In this document: positions 1 to 5,213 of the stretch, piece by piece | Position numbering within the stretch: the first letter of the stretch is position 1 | Layout: every line of letters begins with the position of its first letter | DNA from: DATKHR01 sp035510155 | GTDB lineage: Bacteria; Acidobacteriota; Vicinamibacteria; Vicinamibacterales; CAVVIG01 | Assembly (NCBI GenBank): GCA_035510155.1 | Contig: DATKHR010000072.1 | Location: forward strand, 1-7,200 | Direction of reading: 5' to 3' | DNA length: 7,200 bases | Made by a program: the position numbers and the translations under genes | The notes under the pieces: generated by a model | What the model was told of the DNA's origin: nothing | Seen by the model: the letters and a program-made list of their open reading frames with translations, nothing else | The model's database searches: none

Positions 1-79
1 TGGCGCAGCTGCAATACACCATCGCGTGCACCCGCCGTACGAACTCTCCCTGAATCTCCGCAAAGCTGCTGACATCCAA
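1..79 (-). CDS. Pyridoxamine 5'-phosphate oxidase-like protein, N-terminal part only
   Basis: Reading the minus strand from a TTG at 79 gives 26 residues, MDVSSFAEIQGEFVRRVHAM followed by VYCSCA, which run off the window at base 1. The segment FAEIQ-EFVRRVHAMVYCS resembles the start of small flavin-binding PPOX-fold proteins, in which a helix of this kind precedes the first strand of the split barrel. Family members usually bind FMN or F420 and act as oxidoreductases; nothing here identifies a substrate. The frame is closed upstream by a TGA near base 103, so the start must lie after it. TTG at 79 is the only plausible start codon I see, and it has no clear Shine-Dalgarno sequence. A frameshift or a short N-terminal loss is therefore possible. 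The gene lies 61 bases downstream of the methyltransferase stop on the same strand and could share its transcript. The family call rests on memory of similar N-termini and only 26 residues. Confidence 0.5.
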   Translation of the reverse strand, partial: MDVSSFAEIQGEFVRRVHAMVYCSCA

Positions 80-140
80 TTCACTAGGTCGAGCACGCTT
101 ACTCGATCACCTGGTCCGCCCGCACCAACACTGAGTCTCA

Positions 141-980
141 CTACTTCCTCCCAACCGCGATGAGTAACATGCACGGCGAGTCATACCCATTGGGCCCGTC
201 GAACTGGCGCAATGCCACTTCGATTTCAGCCCACGCCTGCCCTTGTTCGCTTTCGCTGAGTTGAGCCATCAGTTCGCGGACTGGTAAGGCCTTCGCGTAT
301 TCGACTGCTGCAGTCACAGATGGAAACGTCCGCCGCGTGGGGATTTGGTGAACCGCCACATCATGAAATCCAGCGCTCCCGTAGACTTCTTCCAAAACCC
401 CGGGACCGCTGAGCCGGAACTCCCCAAAGGGCTCTGTCGATAACGCAAGTCGGCCGACGCGCCGGGCGATAGCGTGAGGAATCGACAGGTACGGACATTG
501 GTCGGGGGTCGAAAACACAATGGCGGCGACCTTTCCGCCGCCTCGTAACACTCGTCGGATCTCGGTCAACGCCTTGTTTGGGTCGGGAATCAACATTAGG
601 CCAAACCGGGAGATGACCGCATCAAACGACTCCGCATCGATATCAAGCCTCTGAGCGTCCATGACACGGGTGTCAACGTTAGTCAGGCCAGCCCGGCGGG
701 CCGCCGCCGCTGCGAGGTCCACCATGCTGGATGAGATGTCAGTCGCGAGCACGTAGCCAGTCGGGCCGACACGCCGCGCCGCCATAAGCGCTTGATCGCC
801 CGCCCCCGCGGCGATGTCGAGCACGCGAGCGCCTCGAGTCACGTCGGCGAGCTCCAGCATCCTCTCGGTCGCTGCCCCGAAGGCCTGGGCCCGCGCCCCC
901 GCGCCCCGATCCCACGCTTCGGCGACGTCCCGCGGACCCCATGTACCACCCTTATCGCCGCCGCCAAGAGTCGTCGACAT
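141..980 (-). CDS. Class I SAM-dependent methyltransferase, UbiE/COQ5-like (substrate unknown)
   Basis: This 279-residue cytoplasmic protein has a Rossmann-type methyltransferase fold. From the ATG at 980, motif I is VLDIAAGAGD (residues 53-62), which binds S-adenosylmethionine. The acidic residue that contacts the ribose is D81 in LATDIS. The strand DAESFDAVISRFGLM (about 115-129) is the motif II region, and VLRGGGKVAAIVF (about 144-156) is the post-II loop and strand. The C-terminal part (about 180-279) probably forms the acceptor cap and does not reveal the substrate. An in-frame start at 1040 would add 20 residues, but the ATG at 980 has an AGAAGGAG ribosome-binding site 4 bases upstream, so I chose it. 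Family members methylate quinone precursors, small polyketides or other metabolites. The neighbours (a PPOX-like gene downstream, remnants upstream) give no pathway. The fold is confident; a role in ubiquinone or menaquinone synthesis should not be assumed. Confidence 0.88.
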   Translation of the reverse strand: MSTTLGGGDKGGTWGPRDVAEAWDRGAGARAQAFGAATERMLELADVTRGARVLDIAAGAGDQALMAARRVGPTGYVLATDISSSMVDLAAAAARRAGLTNVDTRVMDAQRLDIDAESFDAVISRFGLMLIPDPNKALTEIRRVLRGGGKVAAIVFSTPDQCPYLSIPHAIARRVGRLALSTEPFGEFRLSGPGVLEEVYGSAGFHDVAVHQIPTRRTFPSVTAAVEYAKALPVRELMAQLSESEQGQAWAEIEVALRQFDGPNGYDSPCMLLIAVGRK

Positions 981-984
981 CCCG

Positions 985-992
985 CTCCTTCT
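985..992 (-). promoter_or_regulatory. Ribosome-binding site of the methyltransferase gene
   Basis: On the minus strand AGAAGGAG is followed by CGGG and then the ATG at 980. This is a strong Shine-Dalgarno match with a short but usable 4-base spacer. It decides the start in favour of 980 over the upstream in-frame codon at 1040. Confidence 0.75.
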
Positions 993-1057
993 TAGTGATT
1001 CGCGGTTCGCCGAGTGGGCCCTCGAAAAAGACCCCAGCATTCGCTATTCGATCGCAC

Positions 1058-1111
1058 CTAAGCACGGACGGTGTATCGGGACAAAACGACGGTGAGCCTG
1101 ATCCGCCGCAT
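1058..1111 (-). pseudogene. Possible remnant of a secreted protein gene: 17-codon frame resembling a signal peptide start
   Basis: On the minus strand an ATG at 1111 is preceded by GAGGTG with a 4-base spacer, a fair ribosome-binding site. It opens the frame MRRIRLTVVLSRYTVRA and stops at a TAG (1058-1060). The first ten residues (basic M-R-R-I-R, then hydrophobic L-T-V-V-L) resemble the n-region and beginning of the h-region of signal peptides. I recall very similar starts (MRRIGLAVVLAL-type) on periplasmic solute-binding proteins of ABC transporters in environmental bacteria. If so, the rest of the gene was lost and replaced by the stretch before the methyltransferase. It could instead be a short leader peptide for that gene, or chance. 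Very short, so low confidence. Confidence 0.25.
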
Positions 1112-1158
1112 GGGACACCTCGGTGGGAGACGGCTGGCGGGAGTCTAGCAGATGTGAA

Positions 1159-1344
1159 TTATTGGCGGCTTGCGCTCTCCAACACGTCCCACGCCGCCCG
1201 CCGCGTCGCGCGCCACGGCGTGCGCTTCCACGCGGTGCCGGTCGCGCTCGTAGGCGAGTGCTCCATGCCGGTCGTGTAGAAGGTCGCGCGCCAGCCACGC
1301 TCGTCATACTGCGTCAACTGGAGGTCGAAGCCCTGCCGGTGCAT
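1159..1344 (-). CDS. Small conserved-looking hypothetical protein (61 aa), possibly truncated
   Basis: The 61-residue frame starts MHRQGFDLQLTQYDERGWRA, passes through FYTTGMEHSPTSATGTAW, and ends RAAWDVLESASRQ. It reads like a genuine small globular protein: balanced composition, alternating strand-like segments (FDLQLTQYD, WRATFYTTG), then a tryptophan-rich amphipathic helix (TPWRATRRAAWDVLESA). The GC-rich shadow frames around it do not look like this. I believe similar small hypothetical proteins occur in environmental genomes, but I know no function and assign none. The frame stays open upstream for 13 more codons to a TGA at 1384-1386 without an ATG or GTG start. No Shine-Dalgarno sequence precedes the ATG at 1344. 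It may therefore be a decayed copy that has lost its translation start, or it may be weakly translated. It lies on the same strand as the methyltransferase and the 17-codon remnant. Confidence 0.45.
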   Translation of the reverse strand: MHRQGFDLQLTQYDERGWRATFYTTGMEHSPTSATGTAWKRTPWRATRRAAWDVLESASRQ

Positions 1345-1386
1345 CCCGGCGGCGACGTGCCCGACGCCGGACCAGGAGTCGAGTCA

Positions 1387-1549
1387 GGTGCGCAGCGCCC
1401 AGAGACTTGGTCCGCTACCACCCCGGAGACGTGGAGCAAACGTTACGCACCCGTCCCCGATCTTTTTGCATATCGTAATCGGGAAGTTGTCCGCCCGCCT
1501 GCCTTTCCACGCCCCGCCCTCATGACAGGTTCGCCTCGATTTCTAGCAC
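1387..1549. other. Gene-free stretch between the small hypothetical gene and the insertion sequence
   Basis: I see no convincing coding frame here on either strand. It contains a locally AT-richer patch around 1460-1480 and a weak 6-base inverted repeat, CCCGAT/ATCGGG (1456-1461 and 1478-1483), with a 16-base loop that includes a T run. It also has two CTAG tetranucleotides close together (1543-1546 and 1550-1553), the second at the insertion-sequence border. The interrupted membrane gene on the other side of the element would have been expected to continue here, but its reading frame shows no recognisable continuation. Confidence 0.5.
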
Positions 1550-1553
1550 CTAG

Positions 1554-1590
1554 AGCGTCCAGGTTCGGATTGGTGTTGACACTTTCACCG
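1554..1590. repeat. Left terminal inverted repeat of the IS481-like element
   Basis: This end lies downstream of the transposase gene. Aligned with the reverse complement of 2689-2725 without gaps, it matches at 29 of 37 positions. The outer 20 bases are weaker (13 of 20), and the inner 17 starting TGTTGACACTT are nearly perfect (16 of 17). The core GTGTTGACAC at 1573-1582 is itself a short palindrome (GTGT-TG-ACAC). Confidence 0.72.
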
Positions 1591-1610
1591 GCCCAGAGCG
1601 GTGCATGAGC

Positions 1611-2609
1611 TCAGCGGGCCGCCGCCATGGCGCCGTGGAAGATTGTCGCCGGAGTTCGGCCCCGGACGCGGTAGCCATGATGAGGTCGCTCGAAGTTGTA
1701 GAACTGCATGAAGCGGTGCAGGCGGCGATCGAGCGTCGCCCGGCTGGTGAAGTAGTGCCGGCGAAAGACCACGCGCCAGTGCTCAGTGAGAATCGTCTGC
1801 TGCAAGCGCTCGACGAAGCCGTTGGTCCAGGCGTGGCGCGGCCTGATGCGCGTGTGGCGGATCCCCAGCGCCGCACACGCCGCGGCGAACTCGGCTTTGA
1901 ACTCGCCGCCGCCATCAGTGAGCACCCGCGCCACCGACCACCCGGCCTGGCGGACAGCCGGGACAACAACCGTGCGCAAGAAGCTCGCGACCGCGGCGGC
2001 CGAGAGCTCGGGCAGGATCCGGGCGACGCCGTACGAGCTCGCGGCGTCGCACGCCGTGACCTGCCACACCTTGCCGACGCCCTTGAGCTTGCCGATGGAG
2101 AACGTATCCAAGCAGACCAGTTCGCCGGGCCGCGCGGCCTCGACGTGCCGTGTCTGCCCGTGCCGCAGCCGCCAGAGCATCTGCCGCGTGCGTTGGGTCA
2201 GCAGCCCGGCGTCGCGCGCACTGTGGTGCTCGAGCACGAGCAAGCGTTGCCGCCGGGTAGCCAACCCGTGCCGGCGCAGCAGTCGCTGTACCGTGCTGGC
2301 GGCCACCCGCAGCCGCCACAGCCGCTGCGCGTACGCCGCCAGCCGCTGCGCCCCCCAGGTCGCTTCGGCGATCGCGACGGCGAGCAACCGGCGCTCGACC
2401 TGGGCCGGCAACTGCGGTGGGCGGCCCGGCCGCGCCCGCAGCCGACGCGGATGCAGGCCGTCCACCCCGTACCGGCTGAGGCGCTGCTGCCACCGGTAGA
2501 ACAGCGTGCGGGAGATGCCGGCCTCCGCACAGGCCGCGCTGACTCCGATCTGGCTCGCGCGACGAATGACCTGCAGCCGCATCCCTTGTATGCTCTCGTC
2601 GAGGGTCAT
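1611..2609 (-). CDS. IS481-family DDE transposase, intact
   Basis: This 332-residue protein catalyses cut and strand-transfer steps of its own insertion sequence by binding the inverted ends. An N-terminal helix-turn-helix region (about residues 14-50, with CAEAGISRTLFYRW) recognises DNA. A basic linker RPGRPPQLP follows at about 60-68. A second DNA-binding segment lies at about 70-120 (ATWGAQRLAAYAQR, STVQRLLRRHGL). The RNase H-like catalytic core has D168 (LVCLDTFSIG), D232 (VLTDGGGEF) and E267 (NGFVERLQQ), with 34 residues between the last two, so the DDE triad looks complete. The end, YNFERPHHGYRVRGRTP, is the typical rve-family tail. I start it at the ATG at 2609 because AGGAGG lies 4 bases upstream and MTLDESIQGMRL matches the usual start. 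An in-frame start at 2681 would add 24 residues without such support. No frameshift or internal stop, so it may be active. Confidence 0.93.
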   Translation of the reverse strand: MTLDESIQGMRLQVIRRASQIGVSAACAEAGISRTLFYRWQQRLSRYGVDGLHPRRLRARPGRPPQLPAQVERRLLAVAIAEATWGAQRLAAYAQRLWRLRVAASTVQRLLRRHGLATRRQRLLVLEHHSARDAGLLTQRTRQMLWRLRHGQTRHVEAARPGELVCLDTFSIGKLKGVGKVWQVTACDAASSYGVARILPELSAAAVASFLRTVVVPAVRQAGWSVARVLTDGGGEFKAEFAAACAALGIRHTRIRPRHAWTNGFVERLQQTILTEHWRVVFRRHYFTSRATLDRRLHRFMQFYNFERPHHGYRVRGRTPATIFHGAMAAAR

Positions 2610-2613
2610 CGGT

Positions 2614-2619
2614 CCTCCT
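2614..2619 (-). promoter_or_regulatory. Ribosome-binding site of the transposase gene
   Basis: AGGAGG on the minus strand sits 4 bases before the ATG at 2609. This near-consensus site fixes the transposase start. A perfect TTGACA hexamer (minus strand, 2698-2703) within the adjacent inverted repeat points inward and could act as a -35 element, but I see no convincing -10 at the right distance. Confidence 0.7.
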
Positions 2620-2688
2620 GTCCAAAAGTGGTTTCCTTGACCGGTTCCCACTCTGGGACAGACAGGGCAGATGGCCCTCATTTCTTGT

Positions 2689-2725
2689 CGGTGGAAGTGT
2701 CAACACTAATGCGACTCAGGACACC
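2689..2725. repeat. Right terminal inverted repeat of the IS481-like element
   Basis: This end lies upstream of the transposase. It pairs with 1554-1590 as described for the left end. It contains a 12-base palindrome AGTGTCAACACT at 2696-2707 (AGTGT/ACACT arms), and an inward TTGACA. It also supplies the last residues and the TAG stop (2706-2708) of the membrane gene it interrupts. Confidence 0.72.
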
Positions 2726-3080
2726 CTAGCCGCCGTCTCGCCGCTCGTCCGATCGTTCCAGCGGCGAATGACAGAACACCGAGCACGAACAGGTGTGTGT
2801 TGTGTGGCCACCGAAGAGCGGAGAGGGCTGCCATGGACAAGAACACCACGAACAGACTCCAGTAGTAGACGGCGCCTGCAGCCGGATGGCGACCGGCGCG
2901 TTTAGGGGCCACCATCGCGGCGATCCCCGCAATGGTGCACACGAGTCCCGCAACGACATGGACCGCCACAATGCCGAGGAATATCGGCGAGGAGGATGGG
3001 ATCGGGATGCCGAGGACAACGACACCTTCGTCGGTCATGAAGTCACGGTGGAAGATCCACGATGGAGGCGAAGTTTCCAC
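2706..3080 (-). pseudogene. DUF2306-like integral membrane protein, 3' end cut off by the insertion sequence
   Basis: The frame gives 124 residues. About three membrane segments are visible: 33-58 (IFLGIVAVHVVAGLVCTIAG onward), 71-89 (VYYWSLFVVFLSMAALSAL) and 96-112 (LFVLGVLSFAAGTIG). The loop APKRAGRHPAAGAVYYWSL resembles the PK-G-xH-xxxG-xxYxW signature I associate with DUF2306, small inner-membrane proteins of unknown role. Family members usually carry one or more further helices. Here the host-derived sequence ends at about L118, codon 2727-2729, within the CCTAG border. Residues after it come from the inverted repeat and end at its TAG, so the product is truncated. The start is probably the GTG at 3080, with AAAGG 8 bases upstream. 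An ATG at 3038 lacks a ribosome-binding site. The gene is divergent from the MFS transporter. The family name is likely but not certain. Confidence 0.7.
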
Positions 3081-3123
3081 TCGTTGAGCCTTTTGAGTCG
3101 CACAACTTGCGACATGGGCAGTC

Positions 3124-3139
3124 TACCGCGCACGCGGTA
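3124..3139. promoter_or_regulatory. Perfect 16-base palindrome, candidate operator between divergent genes
   Basis: TACCGCG and CGCGGTA are exact reverse complements separated by CA. The site lies in the 124-base gap between the broken membrane gene and the MFS gene. Its size and symmetry fit a dimeric repressor site (TetR or similar), but no regulator gene is present in the window. It could instead be a short hairpin in the 5' leader of the minus-strand transcript. Confidence 0.45.
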
Positions 3140-3160
3140 AACGCACCCGGCCGAAGCGAA

Positions 3161-3172
3161 TGGCACTTGCCA
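3161..3172. promoter_or_regulatory. 12-base palindrome overlapping the -35 box of the MFS promoter
   Basis: TGGCA and TGCCA are exact reverse complements around a CT centre. The right arm overlaps the putative -35 hexamer TTGCCA (3167-3172), so a protein bound here would block or adjust RNA polymerase. Short palindromes arise by chance, so the operator role is inference. Confidence 0.35.
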
Positions 3173-3195
3173 AGAATCGCGCCGAGGCATAGCAT
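3167..3195 (+). promoter_or_regulatory. Candidate sigma70-like promoter of the MFS transporter gene, near-leaderless
   Basis: TTGCCA (3167-3172, five of six matches to TTGACA) is followed after exactly 17 bases by TAGCAT (3190-3195, four of six matches to TATAAT). Transcription would begin near 3202, only about three bases before the GTG at 3205. This agrees with the absence of any Shine-Dalgarno sequence before that start. Confidence 0.45.
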
Positions 3196-3204
3196 CCGCG
3201 CGAC

Positions 3205-4473
3205 GTGACACGCTCCAGCATCCATCCGGCCTGGCTCGTTCTCTCGGCCGCCGCGCTCTCCATGATGACCGCCTCCGGCGTCCGCACGGCGTTCGGCGTC
3301 TACGTCAAGCCGATGGAGGCAGAATTCGGGTGGTCTCGGACGGCGCTCTCCGAGGTCGCGGCGGTGTCGTTGCTGCTCCTCGGCACGGTCAGTCCGCTTG
3401 CGGGACGCCTCGCCGATCGGTGGGGGCCGCGTCGCGTGATCGCACTCTCGATCGTGATCCTAGGCGTGGGGACGATCAGCACGGCGTTCGTCCGCGAGCT
3501 CTGGCACATGTACGTGACCGCGGGGATCCTGATGGCCGTCGGCGCCGGCGGTGCGGGCCTCACCGCGGGTTCGACCGTGATCGCGCGCTGGTTCGAGGCG
3601 CGCCGCGGTCTGGCTATCGGCCTCGCCGGTGCTGCGATTTCTGTCGGCCAGCTCGGCATCATTCCTCTCGCCACCGTACTCACCCTCGATCAGGGCTGGC
3701 GGGCAAGCCATCTCGTGCTCGGTCTCGGGCTACTCGTGTTCGTCTTCCCAGTGGTCGCCGGATTCATTCGAAACGAACCGGAAGAGCGCGGTCTCCAACC
3801 GTACGGTGCCAGCGGGCCACTCCGCACATCGATCGAGGCCGCCGCGCAGCAGCGCGCCGGACGCGTCGCGCTCACGGACGCCCTTCGGGCTCCGCAGCTC
3901 TGGCTCTTGATGGCCACGCAGTTCGCATGCGGATACACCTCCATCGGGATGATCCTCACTCACTTCATGCCGCACGCGCTCGAGCACGGCTTCACCGAGA
4001 TCCAGGCGTCTATGGCGCTCGGAGTGATGGGCGCGATGAACGTCGCCGGGACGATTGCCTCCGGCTGGATCTGCGATCGATTCGGGCGCTGCGGGCCGCT
4101 GGCGACGTTTTATCTCTTGCGGGGAGTGTCGCTGCTCTTGTTGCCCTACGTCTGGAATGCCCCCTCGCTCCAGATCTGGGCGGCGATCTTCGGGCTGAAC
4201 TACTTCTCGACGGTACCCCCGACGACGACGCTCACCGCGAACATCTTCGGCCGATACTCGGTCGGCGAGCTGTCGGGCTGGATCTTCTTCGCGCACCAGG
4301 TCGGGGCCGCGCTCGGGGCCGCGATCGCCGGATGGGCTTTCGAGTGGAGCGGCACCTACACCAGCGCGTTCGTCTCGGCCGCCGTGGTGGCGTTTCTTGG
4401 TAGCGCGCTGACGCTCCTCATTCGCGAGGAACCCATCAGCTCTCGGCCGATAGCCGCTTCGGCAGCCGCGTAG
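3205..4473 (+). CDS. Major facilitator superfamily transporter (OFA/monocarboxylate-type), 12 membrane segments
   Basis: This 422-residue inner-membrane secondary transporter has the usual MFS length. Hydrophobic segments begin at about residues 10, 48, 78, 103, 135 and 168. After a polar central loop (about 190-225) a second set begins at about 231, 268, 299, 322, 357 and 386. The loop between helices 2 and 3 has motif A, GRLADRWGPRR (67-77). The equivalent GWICDRFGR lies at 287-295 in the second half. The segments FGVYVKPMEAEFGWSRTALS and ARWFEARRGLAIGLAGAAIS are typical of the oxalate/formate antiporter and monocarboxylate branch, so an organic anion is a reasonable guess, but the substrate is unproven. 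An in-frame TAG at 3190-3192 limits the start to the GTG at 3205 or later, and helix 1 begins within ten residues. The gene ends with tandem stops TAG TAA. A methyltransferase gene follows after 83 bases. Confidence 0.92.
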   Translation: MTRSSIHPAWLVLSAAALSMMTASGVRTAFGVYVKPMEAEFGWSRTALSEVAAVSLLLLGTVSPLAGRLADRWGPRRVIALSIVILGVGTISTAFVRELWHMYVTAGILMAVGAGGAGLTAGSTVIARWFEARRGLAIGLAGAAISVGQLGIIPLATVLTLDQGWRASHLVLGLGLLVFVFPVVAGFIRNEPEERGLQPYGASGPLRTSIEAAAQQRAGRVALTDALRAPQLWLLMATQFACGYTSIGMILTHFMPHALEHGFTEIQASMALGVMGAMNVAGTIASGWICDRFGRCGPLATFYLLRGVSLLLLPYVWNAPSLQIWAAIFGLNYFSTVPPTTTLTANIFGRYSVGELSGWIFFAHQVGAALGAAIAGWAFEWSGTYTSAFVSAAVVAFLGSALTLLIREEPISSRPIAASAAA

Positions 4474-4556
4474 TAACACCGGCGCGCTTATGGGGTCAGC
4501 CGTCGTGGAGTTCGCCGCTCACGGGATGATGAGTCTCGTGAAAGGTCGTTGACATC

Positions 4557-5174
4557 ATGTTGGTGTGGGACCGGTTCATCCTGCCGCGCCTCATCGATCT
4601 CGTCATGCGCAACAAGGCCGAGTCGGCGGAGCGAGCCCGGCTCGTGCCGCTGGCCGCCGGCCGCGTGCTCGAGATCGGCATCGGCTCGGCGCTCAACGTT
4701 CCCTACTACACCTCGGACCTCCGGTGCCTGGTCGGGGTCGATCCCTCGCAAGAGCTCTGGCGCATCGGGCGGCGGCGCCTCGTGACCTCCGCGTTCCCTA
4801 TTCACTACGTGACGGCGTCCGCGGAGAAACTTCCGCTCGCCGATCGGTGTGTCGACACGATCCTGACGACATGGACGCTGTGCAGCATCCCCAACGTGTC
4901 CGCCGCATTGGCCGAGATGAGGCGGGTGCTGAGCCCGGGAGGTCGGCTGTTGTTCATCGAGCATGGGCGCTCGCCCGACCCCGCAGTCAGCCGGTGGCAG
5001 GACAGGCTCACGCCGCTCTGGGCTCGCGTCGCGGGCGGGTGTCATCTGAACCGTCCCATCGCCGCACTCCTGGCGGACTCGGGGTTCCACGCGCTCACGT
5101 TGGACAGTGGCTACGGAGACGGTCCAAGGGTGTTCAGCTATCTCTACCGGGGCATCGCGGTCACCGCGGGATGA
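4557..5174 (+). CDS. SAM-dependent methyltransferase, METTL7/TMT1-like
   Basis: This 205-residue protein has a class I methyltransferase core. Motif I is VLEIGIGSALNVPYY (37-51), with D62 (VGVDPS) as the probable ribose contact. The stretch ADRCVDTILTTWTLCSIPN (95-113) and then MRRVLSPGGRLLFIEHGRSP (121-140) cover motifs II and III. The sequence LCSIPN, the EHGRSPDP loop and GGCHLNRPI (160-168) together resemble the family that includes human METTL7A/B, which are thiol methyltransferases. Bacterial members are mostly uncharacterised and often annotated only as methyltransferase. The N-terminal amphipathic segment (WDRFILPRLIDLVM) may touch the membrane, as it does in METTL7. The start is the ATG at 4557; AAAGG lies 11 bases upstream, slightly far. 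It probably shares a transcript with the MFS gene before it, hinting that the exported or imported compound might be its substrate, but this is inference. It converges on the efflux operon. Confidence 0.88.
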   Translation: MLVWDRFILPRLIDLVMRNKAESAERARLVPLAAGRVLEIGIGSALNVPYYTSDLRCLVGVDPSQELWRIGRRRLVTSAFPIHYVTASAEKLPLADRCVDTILTTWTLCSIPNVSAALAEMRRVLSPGGRLLFIEHGRSPDPAVSRWQDRLTPLWARVAGGCHLNRPIAALLADSGFHALTLDSGYGDGPRVFSYLYRGIAVTAG

Positions 5175-5180
5175 TGGACT

Positions 5181-5204
5181 CCTACGCCTCGCGGCTTGCG
5201 TGGG
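5181..5204. terminator. Possible bidirectional terminator hairpin between convergent genes
   Basis: CCTACGC (5181-5187) pairs with GCGTGGG (5198-5204), seven pairs including one T-G wobble, around a 10-base loop. It sits in the 39-base gap between the stop codons of the methyltransferase (5174) and the efflux adaptor (5214), where a shared terminator is expected. There is no T tract on either side, so if it works it is weak or Rho-assisted. Confidence 0.3.
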
Positions 5205-5213
5205 GCTGAACGC

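Larger units (their letters stand above)
1554..2725 (-). mobile_element. IS481-like insertion sequence, apparently complete, with long imperfect inverted ends and CCTAG at both borders
   Basis: The element is about 1.17 kb and has a single transposase gene on the minus strand, the usual layout of the IS481 family. The inner part of the terminal repeats is strong: TGTTGACACTT plus flanking bases at 1569-1590 matches the reverse complement of 2689-2710 at 20 of 22 positions. Similarity continues outward, more weakly, to 1554 and 2725 (GTCC, TCG and ATT are shared in register). Immediately outside lie CCTAG at 1549-1553 and CCTAG at 2725-2729. IS481 itself is known to prefer CTAG-containing targets, so these can be read as the target duplication. 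CTAG is palindromic, so the exact tip (1554/2725, or two or three bases inward at TGTCC/CGTCC) is uncertain. A narrower reading, 1574-2705, starting TGT and ending ACA, has no flanking direct repeat. Confidence 0.8.

Noticed and set aside
1456..1483. Inverted repeat CCCGAT/ATCGGG with a T run, considered as a terminator
   Set aside because: Only six pairs with a 16-base loop, and the T run lies inside the loop and not after the stem.
1123..1608. A 161-codon plus-strand frame over the region left of the insertion sequence
   Set aside because: It overlaps the more protein-like minus-strand frame at 1159-1344, has low-complexity arginine- and alanine-rich content, and runs into the terminal repeat.
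1574..2705. Narrow insertion-sequence borders TGT...ACA
   Set aside because: They have no flanking direct repeat and the inverted similarity continues about 20 bases outward on both sides to CCTAG; kept only as an alternative.
1605..2729. A 374-codon open frame on the plus strand across the insertion sequence
   Set aside because: It is antisense to the transposase, whose catalytic residues and family motifs are clear. Its product is proline-, arginine- and alanine-rich with no domain, typical of a shadow frame in GC-rich DNA.
3330..4479. Long open frames (357 codons on plus, 249 on minus) inside the MFS gene
   Set aside because: Both are rich in arginine, with no hydrophobic or domain pattern, while the 3205-4473 frame gives a full 12-helix transporter.
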